DNA of 64,000 nucleotides from Gonatopus flavifemur. Its lineage: Eukaryota; Arthropoda; Insecta; Hymenoptera; Dryinidae. Shown one piece after another: positions 34,802-44,885 of this stretch (position 1 is the first letter of the stretch; every line of letters begins with the position of its first letter). The notes under the pieces were generated by a model. The model worked only from the letters and a program-made list of their open reading frames with translations. It did no database searches and was not told the origin of the DNA. Position numbers and translations under genes: made by a program. Where the stretch lies: NCBI GenBank assembly GCA_018340375.1, contig JAFFJZ010000002.1, forward strand, positions 44,102,001 through 44,166,000. The letters run 5' to 3'.

Positions 34802-35071
34802 TTAAGAAATACTCTCAGATTTCAACGAATATTCACACAGTTTAAGGAATATTCTCCAATTTCCTATTAAAGATTACTATATTCCAGAACTGCATTTTTC
34901 TTCGTGCATCCTGTAAAACTTGTAGGAAATGTTTCTTCAAACTATCCGAAAATTCACTCATTTTTGCAGGTTGCACAGTAATTTCTTGAATCATTTCTAC
35001 TTGTCCTTCAGTTACTGGAATTTCACGGTAATTTTTACAGGAATATTCTTTGACTCCAGTATATTTTCTTA

Positions 35072-35250
35072 CACGGAATGACCGAGTTTATCAATATTTA
35101 CGAAAATGACTACCAATTTAGAGGACGAGGGCACTATTGGATCCTCGTAATGAGTTTCGTCATGAATTTACCGTAAGTTCATAGTTTCACTGTGAGAAAC
35201 AACAGGAAAACTATCAACTTTCAATATTGACACTACGAATTTTTAGTGAA
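35072..35250. repeat. Repeat C copy, truncated on the right
   Basis: CACGGAATGACCGAGTTTAT, then AAAATGACTACCAATTTAG, resembles the left end of repeat C (51911, 54286). TA precedes it. The right half gives way to repeat D at about 35256. Confidence 0.55.
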
Positions 35251-35423
35251 TTCCCTACTCTCTGGAATTTTTAGAGTGAGATTTCACTCTTTAGCTAGCG
35301 GAAAGTGAGCCTATCGAAATTTCGAGTGGAATTTCCACTCTCTCAGAGTGATAATCTAAGGTTTGAGGTTATAAAGTCACCGCCACTCCCATTCTAAAGT
35401 GAACTTTTCACTCCAAAAGACTG

Positions 35424-35951
35424 CACAGAAAAAAAAATTCTTGTATCAAGGAAACATGGTTGTCTTCGTTATATATGAAACACGGATTGTCTCAGTTCAA
35501 TGCAATTTGCTTGAATCAAGAAATTTTGTTTTCCCAAGCGTGTATTCACTACGGGTTCAATGGGGGCCCATGCTACCTAACGTGGGACCAGCTCTGGGAT
35601 GATAACATCGTTTCCAGCCTGGCTGTATCGCTTTGCCCGAGGACTAGGTGATACAATGGGCCCTGACCTAAGCCAATCTTGGCTCAACTTAGGGCCGGAC
35701 CCGCACCAAAGTTCAATATTTCCATTTTCTACGAACTATAATTGTATGGGAACGAACACTAGGGCCAAGATTAGTCCAAAATGGGTCCCAATACTGGATT
35801 CAAGCAAATGGACCCTGCTTGGGCCGATTGCCAATATCGGCAATACACACTTGTGTTGATTCAAGCAAATTGCATTGAACTGAGACAATCCGTGTTTCAT
35901 ATATAACGAAGACAACCATGTTTTCTTGATACAAGAATTTTTTTTTCTGTG
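35424..35951. mobile_element. Repeat N copy 2 with a GC-rich insert, TG duplication
   Basis: The ends CACAGAAAAAAAAATTCTTG and AGAATTTTTTTTTCTGTG are inverted, with TG outside both. The arms (ATGAAACACGGATTGTCTC and inverse) match copy 1 at 21062-21261. The centre holds about 320 bp of GC-richer sequence (35541-35858) that is absent from copy 1. Confidence 0.75.
35541..35858. repeat. GC-rich insert with GGGCCCA/TTGGGCC words
   Basis: The insert contains GGGGGCCCATGCTACC, CAATGGGCCCTGACC, TTAGGGCCGGACCC and CTTGGGCCGATTGCC. It lies in the middle of repeat N copy 2. It resembles the 120-bp insert at 36103-36222 in composition and words. Its exact ends are not fixed. The open frames here are fortuitous. 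Confidence 0.5.
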
Positions 35952-36054
35952 TGGGAGTTCACTCGAAACGAGTGAAAATTCTACTCGAAGCGGACTGGCT
36001 CACTTCTGAGACTTATTGGAGTCAAGCGCGTGACTTTCCATTCTTTCAGATTTA

Positions 36055-36471
36055 CACGCAGAGAAGAATTCTTGCTGAAACCGCGATTCTGAAAAATCTG
36101 CTCCCTACCGTGTATGAACTCTGGCCTACTCTGGCCCTGCTATGGCCCAGTCTTGGGCCCATATTGGCAAGATGGACCCCATGCTGGGCCAGGGTGGGCT
36201 CCATGGTACATACATGCTAGGGCTTTGTTGAATTAGCAGAACGATTGCTGTTACAGGATAAATATTGCTATTTTAGCAAGATATTTGGTAATTAATAAAA
36301 AGATATTGTTGTATATCTAGAATTGCGGATTGCTGAGTGGCAAGCGCTTGTTAAAAGGGCAAGATTTTTGCTGTAATAGCAAACTTTTTGCTAATTCAGC
36401 AACAAGTTTTGCCATATCAGCAAAGTAAATTTTCGAGGTTTGCTGTTCCAGCAACCTTTTTTCTCCGAGTG
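36055..36471. mobile_element. Repeat L copy 2 (inverse to copy 1), TA duplication
   Basis: It begins CACGCAGAGAAGAATTCTTG and ends CTTTTTTCTCCGAGTG, with TA on both sides. The body matches the reverse complement of copy 1, including GCGGATTGCTGAGTGGCAAG-like and AGCGCTTGTT words. It is interrupted at 36103 by a 120-bp insert. Confidence 0.75.
36103..36222. mobile_element. 120-bp GC-rich mini-insert, CCCTA ends, 2-bp CT duplication
   Basis: The interrupted repeat L reads AATCTGCT, the insert, then CTTTGTTGAATTAGC. The uninterrupted copy 1 (inverse) reads AATCTGCTTTGCTAAATCAGC. So CT is duplicated and the insert runs CCCTACCGTGTATG through CATACATGCTAGGG. The interior is strikingly GC-rich (GCCCTGCTATGGCCCAG, TGCTGGGCCAGGG). 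Non-coding. Confidence 0.75.
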
Positions 36472-36798
36472 TAGAGAGTACAAAAATTTTTCAGCTATGT
36501 TCTTTTTCCCCAAATCAACATTCTTAAAAATATTGATAAGCTCCGTCTTTTCGGGTGGAGTAGAGAATTTTAGAATGTCTATTCATTTTATTTTACTTGA
36601 ATATTGAGAACCGAATGGAACCAGGCTTCAACACAGAAACAGTTTCTTCTTCTCTGTCAAGACAAAAAAGATATTCCTATTCCGTCGACGAGGAAAATGT
36701 TTCAATTCAAGTAAAATTTGCCAATCTTAAGGGAATATTACTTGAATCAAGCAAATTCTTCTTGTTAACGGGGCAAAAATATCTTCTTATTCTTGTCA

Positions 36799-37094
36799 CA
36801 CTGATAGAAAAACGACCTGGTTGAAACATTCGTGGTCGCAGTAACTTGAAATCTGGTTCGATTGACTACGAATGTGATTGTGATGTCCGGAAAAAGTGGT
36901 TGAAGCAAAAATTATCCACATTTTTCAGGTTAGAAAAACCAGATTCTTTTCTTGGTGTAATAACCAGAATATGTAGTTGATTTTGGCTTCAACCATTCTT
37001 TCTGGACATCACAATCACATTTCCTGGTCAATTCAACCAGATTTCAAGTTACTGCGACTACGAATATTTCAACCAGGTCGTTTTTCTGTCAGTG
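36799..37094. mobile_element. 296-bp palindromic element, CACTGATAGAAAAACG end, CA duplication
   Basis: The left end CACTGATAGAAAAACGACCT and its inverse at the right end in CGTTTTTCTGTCAGTG are flanked by CA on both sides. Arms of about 115 bp include GTAACTTGAAATCTGGTT and GTGATTGTGATGTCC. Non-coding. Confidence 0.8.
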
Positions 37095-37239
37095 CAGAAG
37101 AAAACAATTCTGTCAATGCGAATATATAGTATGATATACAAGAACGACAAAAGAATTTTCTGAAAGTAAGTCAACAGAAATATCATAAAAATTGATGTTT
37201 AAGAATTTTGTTACTGCCGAACAATATTCATCGTGCTTG

Positions 37240-37622
37240 TACTGAGAAAACACGTTTTCTTCTGACAAATTAACGCATTTGGTAGAATATTTTTGAGATA
37301 TATCATTCCATACAAATAAGACTTATTCATTATCACCAAACATTGTGTTGAGTCAAGAAATTCATATTTACCTATCAATTATAACCAAATCATTTATTCG
37401 ATTCAAACTGATCGAGATTGATTTGAATGAATATGACTTCTTCTCAAATTTAGATTTATCGAATCATCATCGGTATGAAGTTGACTCAAAGAAATATGTG
37501 CTCTATTTATCAACTATGGGGTGAAATAAATATTAATAAATTTTTCTTTGGCCGTATCCAACTATACGATTTATTTACTATAAACAAATCTCATTTGAGT
37601 CAACGAATCTTTTTTCTCAGTG
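37240..37622. mobile_element. Element with TACTGAGAAAAC/CACTGAGAAAAA ends, TG duplication
   Basis: The left end is TACTGAGAAAACACG (one change from CACTGAG) and the right end TTTTTTCTCAGTG, with TG outside both. Subterminal GTGTTGAGTCAAG pairs with inverse TTTGAGTCAAC. The interior is AT-rich and non-coding. Confidence 0.6.
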
Positions 37623-38164
37623 TGTAACAAGGCGAAGAGACGTTTTCAATTATTTTTTTATTCGACGACTATCCTCGTAGGTTGTGCAAAGAAGAAGAAG
37701 AAGAGCTCTAATCTACGTCGATATGCGAAGTTAAAGGAATTCGAGTAAGCAAGAAAAGGTATCAATTGATTACGGTCGATTTCCGCAGACGGATTTATCG
37801 TCAGCCCCGAGTAATTACACAGGCCTGCGAAATTTGACTTTTTTTTTCCCCCTCAAACAATAATATCTTTTTCCGAAGCATTTTGATCCGCTGAATCCGA
37901 ATCTGGTTGCAGAATTGCTCTATCACGTCAGGTTTTTGAGATATTTCGACCTAAAAATGTGAAAAACACTGTTTTTCGACATATTTGGGGTTACGTAAAG
38001 TCGAAGGGTAATTTTTTCTCTCAAAACCAATACATGCACCTCAAAGTATAAGTCCTCCTCTTCCAAATGCCGTTGAGTTTGCTCAGATACCTTTTTTTTT
38101 CATTGAGATACGACAGTTTGGAAATTGTGTCTCCACCTATTTATTGAGTACATGAGCGCACAAA

Positions 38165-38553
38165 TTTAAAATTGTCGTATCTCAATGAAAAAAAAAGATA
38201 TTTCAGCAAACTCAACGGCATTTGGAAGAGGATGACTGATACTTTGAGGTGCATCTATTGGTTTTGTGAAAAAAATTACCTTTCGACTTTACGGAACCTC
38301 AAATATGCCAAAAAACAGTGTTTTCCACATTTTTAGGTCGGAATATCCCAAATACCTGACGTGATATAGCAATTCTGGAGCCATATGCGGATTCAGCGCA
38401 CCAAAATGCTTCAGAAAATGTTGAATGAATGAAGGGGATTGACTTTGGATTGTATTCTACATGAAACATCTTGAGTAGGCCAGGCGCATCACAACGATAC
38501 GCTAAATTTTTTTCTTGAGCGAAATACGGTAGAAAATGCTTATAGCATATCAC
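38165..38553 (-). repeat. Inverted partial copy of element O: gene fragment plus end module
   Basis: On the minus strand 38440-38553 reads FLPYFAQEKNLAYRCDAPGL then LKMFHVEYNPKS. This is the same segment as the plus-strand gene at 39450-39545, and in better condition across that stretch (no stop). It is followed by an end module matching 37865-38100 in inverse. So element O carries an internal inverted duplication or was hit by a shorter relative. Confidence 0.75.
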
Positions 38554-38799
38554 ATAAATATATATTTATGCAATATGCTACACTATTATAATCGGACGCC
38601 TACAAAATTCTCGCGCCGGGCGGTAATATCCTTCGAGCCAGCACTGCTGAGATCGTAGATTGTTTGTTGCTATGTTCAGACATTATTCCACTAATTCACT
38701 CGGAATGTACTGATTGTTGTTCTAATTTTTTCCTCCGTGTACAAGTATCGAGTGTCCAGTAATTGTTGTGAATTTCGTGTATTTAAAAAAGTTTCACAA

Positions 38800-40475
38800 A
38801 TGGCTTCTCGAAAATGTATCAATGCTCCAGATAACTTCTGCTACATATGTGGAAATTATGTAATAAAGAGACAGCAACAAATAATTTCTAAATGTATTGA
38901 AGAACTATACGATAGCTATTTCAAAATCAACATAAAAAACCAAGACAAACAATGGGCGCCTCATAAAGTGTGTTCGACATGTGTACGTGAACTTCGGAAA
39001 TGGTCAAGAGGAGAAAAACATTGTTTTAGTTTACAGACTCCAATGATTTGGATGGAACCGCAAAATCATATCAACGATTGTTACTTCTGCTGTTCAAACA
39101 TAAAAGGATTTAATTCTAAAAATAAAGCAGCGATAAGTTATCCTGATATTCGTTCTGTGATTTTACCTACGTATAAAGATCCTGATAGCAAAGAGTTATG
39201 CCATCCTGCCCAACCATTTTCATCTGATCCTAGTTTATTTCAAGAGGCTATAATGAATACTTCAGATCCTGACGATGAATATTACGAGTGCAACGAAACA
39301 CCACCACTGTTTTCTCAAAGTGAATTGAATGATTTGACAAGAGATCTTAATCTTCCGAAAGATGCTGCGGAATTACTCGGTTCCAGATTGAAAGAAAAAA
39401 CATGCTGGATCGTACAACGAACTTTTATTGGTATAGAAATAGAGAGAAGGATTTTCTACCGTATTTTGCTCAAGATAAAAATTGAGTGTATTGTTGTGAT
39501 GTGCCTGGCCTACTCAAAATGTTTGATGTAGAATACAATCCAAATGATTGGAGACTTTTTATAGATTCTTCGAAACGGAGCCTCAAAGTAGTATTGTTAC
39601 ATAATGGTAATAAATTTGCTTCTTTGCCTATTGGACATTCTACTCATTTGAAAGAATGTTATGAAAATTTGGATTTCGTCCTCAAAAATAAATTACTCCA
39701 ATCATAACTGGACTATATGTGGTGATCTCAAAATATTAACTATGTTGCTTGGTCAACAAGGAGGGTATACAAAATACCCTGTTTTCTATGTGAATGGGAT
39801 AGTAGGAATAGAGCACGACATTGGATCCAGAAAGATTGGCCACAGAGAGCATCATTGAACCCTGGAAGTAAAAATGTTGTACACGAAACACTAGTTGACC
39901 GCTCCAAAATTCTGCTACCTCCGCTTCATATCAAATTAGGCATTATGAAGCAATTCGTAAAGGCATTGCCTAAAGATGGTCTTTGTTTCAAATATTTATG
40001 TGATAAATTCAAGCATTTATCGGATGCGAAGATAAAAGAAGGCGTTTTTGTTGGTCCAGACATAAGGAAATTGATGCAAGATCCTGACTTTGAAAAAACT
40101 ATGAATAAAACCGAGAAGCTCGCTTGGAAGTCATTTAAGGAAGTCGTACAACATTTTTAGGGAACAGAAAAAGCCCTGATTATGAAAATATAGTCAACAG
40201 CATGCTTAACAATTTCAAAACCCTGGGTTGTAATATGAGTATAAAACTCCATTATTTGCATTCCCATATTGACTTTTTCCCCGAGAATCTTGGTGCTGTC
40301 AGTGAAGAGCAAGGGAGAGATTTCATCAAGATCTTAAGGTTATGGAGACCAGATATCAAGGAAGGTGGGACGTTAGAATGATGGCTGACTATTGCTGGAT
40401 GTTAAAGAGAGATGAACCGAATCATGAGTACAACAGAAAGAGATCAAACAGAAGTTTTGAAGAAACTAGAAAAGA
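38800..40475 (+). pseudogene. Decayed transposon protein of an unnamed family (zinc-finger N-terminus, GDLK and YTKYP blocks)
   Basis: The chosen start is MASRKCINAPDNFCYICGNY at 38800. An N-terminal zinc-binding module is suggested by CYIC and, later, CSTCVRELRKW. Other blocks are FCCSNIKGFNSKNK, LFSQSELNDLTRDLNLPKDA, then in shifted frames DWRLFIDSSKRSLKVVLLHN, CGDLKILTMLLGQQGGYTKY, LLPPLHIKLGIMKQFVKALP, and near the end LHYLHSHIDFFPENLGAVSE then GRWDVRMMADYCW. A frameshift lies near 39400 and a TGA near 39483, followed by further frame changes near 39700, 39790 and 40330. From memory, similar uncharacterised proteins occur in many invertebrate genomes, repeated as transposons are. I cannot assign a catalytic triad or function. 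Confidence 0.7.
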
Positions 40476-40904
40476 TATCATAAGTCCTTTTGATTTATCT
40501 AGTATCTTAGGTCTTGTTTGAAACCAGTGCAGCCCCATGTCTGAATTTTATATAAAACGTATATATTTTTCGTTCATACAAATTGTTTAAAAACTGTAAA
40601 TATTCATATCTCACATAAAAATGAATCCTGATGTGCTGTAAAAACTGGCGTTATATTTTAGTTCCACAATCTGAATACCTGGAAAGGAACCATTATTGTT
40701 CGAAGGGAAAATAAAAACTTATATTCCGCAGGTCTGTGAATTATCAACCCTTTGGGGAACCCATTTTTTGAAGGGAAATTTTCCTTGAATATGTGAACAT
40801 ATAAGTTTTTGGGTCGCTGAATAAGAATATCATATTAGAAAATTAGAATTTTCATTCCCATACATCCTGGCAGCACCCTCAGGAGATCCTAGAAATATTA
40901 TAAT

Positions 40905-41550
40905 CTTGGGGATATATTTCACAACTTGGAATACTCGTAACTCTGCAAGGAGAAATTGTAGGTCACCGATTAATAGCTTATCTTGAAGAGTAAGAGTAGT
41001 ACTGGATGATGCAATGAGAAGAAAAGACTAAAAAAAATTGTGCACTCAGTACATGAATTCCAAAGTAATCAACAAACCCATTTTTCGTGGACCTAATCTT
41101 AAATATCTTGAAATGCTTACGCGATGGCCCAATCCTGACTCCGGATTTGGATTCTACGCAGAAAATTACTTCAGAAAAGAGAATTTCATTTGAAGGAGAA
41201 TTTCATTGTCGATCAGTGTAATAAATGCGAATACTCATTCTGTTGTTGGGACATATTACACAACTTAGAATGGTCGTAACTTTGCGAGAAAAAATCGTAC
41301 ATGAACGTTCAATAGCTCATTTTAAACGGGAAGAGTAGTGCAAATTGATGAAGTTGAGAGAAAAGATCAAAAAAATTTTATGCGTCCTGTACATAACCTC
41401 AAAAGTAGCGAAAAACCGCATTTTTCGCGTATTTACCCTCAGATATCTCAAAATCCTGACGTGATAGCCCAATTCTGGCTCCGGATTCGGATTCTACGCA
41501 GCAAATTACTTCGGAAAATGGTCACCAGTTCCAAGGGGGAAAAACCTCGC
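40905..41550. repeat. Direct repeat of the element-O right-end module (two copies of about 300 bp)
   Basis: Both copies contain ACAACTT(G/A)GAAT followed by CGTAACT, then AATAGCT near the middle and GGATTTGGATTCTACGCAG or close. They end at AAATTACTTC. The distal copy leads to the true terminus at 41559. A separate GCAGGTCTGTG near 40729-40739 resembles the terminal sequence. Confidence 0.75.
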
Positions 41551-41562
41551 AGGCCTGTGTTA

Positions 41563-42630
41563 ATTAATGAGGCCACGACAACGACTGTGTTCGTATACAG
41601 AAGCCGCCATCGGTATTTATGTTGTATTTTCGAGGGCAACTGCTTATTTGAAATGAGAAAACGATATATCTTGCACTATATCTTCATGTACGTATTTATC
41701 TTACACGTACGCTTGTCAATGAATCTGTTTGAAGTTAAAAAGAAATAAAAGACCAAACTCTACGCATCGAGAAAATTTGTTTGATGCATAAAAAAACTCG
41801 AACTCGGATCCATGCATTTTTGAATACGAAGTTATGAATTTTTTGAATTCAACGAAATTATGTGAAGAATGGGTGAAAATTTATACCCTGTAAAAAATCA
41901 GTAATTCAAGCAACAATTCACCAGAAGAAGGACTCAGAAAAATCACTAAGATTTTGATATCTGATCACACACGATGAAGTTATCAAATATTTTCAGATTT
42001 TTTACTCATTTTGATCGAATTATTTGCTTCCCGACACAGATGTTAACTATTTGAAACACTTATTTTCATATTTAAATAGATTCTTGTAATTTAGTTGTTA
42101 TTTTTATATTTAAGTAGATAAGTGACCTATTTTTCATTTGAAAAAATAATGTAAAATGAGAAATAATTTTTTCGGCTGATAATTCCACACAAATTGCACG
42201 AGCAATTCAGTTTCACGCTATGAATTGAAAAATTCATTCTGTTATAAGAATCAAAAAATTTCAGACTGACAGTTGGTTTGGTAACAGCACCAATGAACGC
42301 GAATCAATATGACCAATCAAATATTCAATAATTTTAAACTAATATTTGATACTCATCACATGTTCCATGACGATTATTGTGGAAGAATTCTTTCCAAAAA
42401 TTCAGGGAATGTGACTGTAATTTTGTACAGTCATTTCGTTTGGAATTTTTCAGATAAATTTCATTGTATTTGATGAAATTCAAGTAAATCATCTGGAAGT
42501 ATTTTGGAAATTTAATCAAATTTTTTCAAATTCAGAAGAGATACTTTCACCGCATGTAAATTGAACCAATTCAGTATCAAATCCATCCATTCAACCAATA
42601 AAAAAACCTCAAATAAATATGTTGTTGAAG
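41563..42630. other. Intron sequence, no gene seen
   Basis: AT-rich. A weak inverted pair (GGAATTTTTCAG and CAAAAATTCAGG area, 42385-42460) hints at a decayed fold-back element. The open frame 41338-41748 starts inside element O and is not a gene. Confidence 0.4.
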
Positions 42631-42635
42631 TCAGT

Positions 42636-42810
42636 CGAAATAGCTCAGCTGTTAAAGACCGAAATCTTTGCGATACGTTCTTTAAATGATGTTTCCAGTT
42701 CCAAGAAGTTAATTCGAGAAGAATAACACCGATGATTACTCAGATTTTTTTGAGTTCGAATTTTCGTTTCGTTTCTATAAACGATTCAAATTTCAACAAC
42801 ATAAATGAAT
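42636..42810 (+). repeat. Repeat H copy 1, possible tRNA-derived SINE
   Basis: GAAATAGCTCAGCTGTTAAAG resembles a pol III A box (TRGCNNAGYNGG-like). The same repeat at 44230 reads CATTCTTCGAACGATG, which contains a B-box-like TTCGAAC. All copies share a tail CTATAAACGATTCAAATTTC or close. Copies are at 42636-42810, 44130-44290 (with an inverted tail piece) and 59735-59900. The length of about 170 bp fits a SINE. No poly-A tail is obvious. Confidence 0.45.
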
Positions 42811-44130
42811 TATGTTTGGAAAACTCTTTTTGTACATCCGAGAAAATGCTATCGAGAAAACTATAGAAAAATGTGTAACGCCTAAAAAGAATTCTTCAGA
42901 ACTGACCTAAAAATCAGATTTTCTTATGTTTTTATTTCGGATAATCATGAAATTGTAGATTGATGTAGTTTTGAAAATTCACTTGAGATCCGAAGAGTTC
43001 AACAGCCTTGAACAGAGCAATATTTTTACAGTTGAACAGTGGATAATTTTTTTAATAAAATTACATCATTCATTTGTTGAACATAATAACATCAATGATA
43101 AATGGTTTAATGTAACATGGATTTCAAGAATTAACTGCAGAATGAATAAATATTCGGTGTACAATGAAGAATTTCTCTCATTGACAGCGTAAATATTTGT
43201 TGTAGTAAATTCACATTCCAAGCGACAACAAATTGTCAACAAGCTCTCGGTAATTTTGCACGCATATGTAAAATTATATGAATTTTTTACAATGTAATTA
43301 CGCACGAACTTATAACTAAATACCGACTCTCGATACCAATTTTTCACGTCCTTGAAAATTTTATTGAAACATCGATGTTTATTTTACACAAACTTGACGC
43401 AATATTTTTCCCAAGGTTGCCTATCATCACGATAAAATCCTGAATATGCGTACGCGTACAGATATATTTGAGGTCACGCACAAGAATCGTCATACCTGCT
43501 ACCAAGTTGCTTCCTGAACTTCCTACGATGTGATTCATAAGTTAATACCCCCTCCTCTCAGCTGACAGGTGTGTAGGTGAGGAAATTATAGAACCACTGG
43601 ATGGGAAGCACGTTTAGTTCTTCATACGCACAATATCTTTCTTTATCTTTATGAGAAAGAAAAAGAGAGAAAGAGAAGAAAAAATAGTCCCCTTTCTTTT
43701 TTCTCTTTCCTCGAAGTCGTCGTCTTCGTAGTCATCGTTAAAGGAACTTCACGGGAAATCCATAGCCGTTGGAACGTTTGCTCGATGATTCAAAATTCAA
43801 ATGACTAAGCACGGTCGAGAGATCGTTTGTCGCCTCTGTACCATTCAAAGCCTTTGTTGTCAAATTTTCTTACTTTTTGCTTTCTTTCTAACATTACATC
43901 ATTACGTTCATACTGAAATCAAATTGTATCATTGTACAATTGTACTTATACGAAGTATTGGAAAAATTCATGTACGGGAAGCAATTTTTCCAATTGAATA
44001 CTATGAGATACAGGGTGGCAAACCGGTTCTGAGATACAAATTACTGACTTCACTGACTAAGAATCTTCAAATACTGACGTCAAACTGCATGCAAATTGAG
44101 TCTGTGTACCGTGAAATAGAGTTAAAAGAA
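42811..44130. other. Intron sequence, no gene seen
   Basis: AT-rich. A CT/GA-rich stretch lies at 43630-43720 (AGAAAGAAAAAGAGAGAAAG). The 123-codon frame starting at 43801 has no family motif and ends in an inverted repeat-H tail, so I do not call it a gene. Confidence 0.4.
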
Positions 44131-44290
44131 ATGTTGCTGAAGTTTGAATCATTTATTGCAACCAATCGGTAAATCGAATAAAAAAATACTTTGCTGTTAA
44201 AGACCTAAAACTTTGCAATACATTCTTCGAACGATGTTTTTTGTTACAAGGAGTTGGTTCGAGAAGACAAGTAACAATAATTTTGTGATT
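44130..44290 (+). repeat. Repeat H copy 2 with inverted tail piece
   Basis: AAGTTTGAATCATTTATTG at 44140-44158 is the inverse of the repeat-H tail. ACTTTGCTGTTAAAGACCTA onward matches the repeat-H head. The element may be rearranged. Confidence 0.45.
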
Positions 44291-44695
44291 TAAGAATTTT
44301 CGCAGTTTTAAAAAAAAACATTCCTGTCAATTCTTCACTGGATATTCCAATTCAATGATTCCAAACAAAATTGGGTAGGAATTTTGTCAGTTTTTGACTG
44401 AATTTCCTGAGATAAAAATCGTTCAAAGTCTGTAAACAATTTTCTGTCCGGCATTTTTAGCAGGGATATCAATGAGTTATTTGATTCCAATGAATATAAA
44501 ACCAACTTGAAAATGATCTTTCCAATTGTACTATTGATGTTGGAATCTGATTCAGTTTTGTTGTAAGAATCGACAGCTCTTCATATACAGGTTGATAAAG
44601 CTCATTATTTCACAATAAAAGTCCGTTTCCAAAAAATTATTGGATTGATAAATTTTTGAAGATATGTTGAAAGTGATTGATCAAGGAAACATAAT

Positions 44696-44876
44696 GGAGT
44701 TGAAACTGGCAGCCGATTGTCATAACTCTGTACGCACAATTTTTATTAGGGATTTAAACATTGAAAGATTTGGTGGGATGCCACCTAACCAATTGCCGAT
44801 AGGACAAAGCTTCAACAATATTTGATGAGAAATTAGAACAATCGACTGTTGAATTGACTACTAGGTTCAACTTTAT
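44696..44876. repeat. Repeat P copy
   Basis: The left end is GTTGAAACTGGCAGCCGATT and the right end, inverted, AGAACAATCGACTGTTGAAT. The body matches 15187-15354 (CACAATTTTTATTAGGGATT). Confidence 0.7.
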
Positions 44877-44885
44877 CGAAACATA

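Larger units (their letters stand above)
33380..35069. mobile_element. Composite palindrome K/J copy 2 with two later insertions
   Basis: Long inverted arms run inward from repeat K2 sequence (CCGTGAAATTCCGGTAATCG on the left, inverted at 35015-35035). They pass through repeat K (ATATAGTAATCTT, GGAAATTGGAGAATAT) to the J palindrome 33791-34113. The left arm is interrupted by a TA element (33532-33788) and the right arm by a TTAA element (34123-34801). Each arm thus shows the uninterrupted state of the other's insertion site. The left arm also lacks about 100 bp that the right arm keeps. Non-coding. Confidence 0.65.
35256..36010. repeat. Repeat D copy 2, interrupted by repeat N
   Basis: Dense GAGTGAAA/TTTCACTC words lie at 35270-35415 and 35957-36010, separated by repeat N copy 2. 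CACTCTCAGAGTGATAATCTAAG-type sequence here matches the complement of the stretch near 24540-24570 in copy 1. Confidence 0.6.
37818..41559 (+). mobile_element. 3.74-kb DNA transposon with TTA duplication, superfamily unassigned (element O)
   Basis: Both ends are CACAGGCCTGCGA (inverted), with TTA directly duplicated (37815-37817 and 41560-41562). Subterminal inverted similarity continues for well over 100 bp (CTGACGTGATAG, GATTCGGATTC, TTACTTCGGAAAA on the right; inverse on the left). The end module is present four times: 37865-38100, inverted at 38165-38430, and directly repeated at about 40905-41205 and 41240-41550. A single decayed plus-strand gene lies between. A 3-bp TTA duplication would fit PIF/Harbinger-type target choice, but the protein does not look like a Harbinger transposase to me. 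Confidence 0.8.

Noticed and set aside
35541..36220. GC-rich frames of 63-89 codons suggesting a gene
   Set aside because: They lie in inserts within palindromic elements and have no protein family signature.
43801..44172. 123-codon plus-strand open frame
   Set aside because: Its 3' end runs into an inverted repeat-H tail and the residue content looks random.
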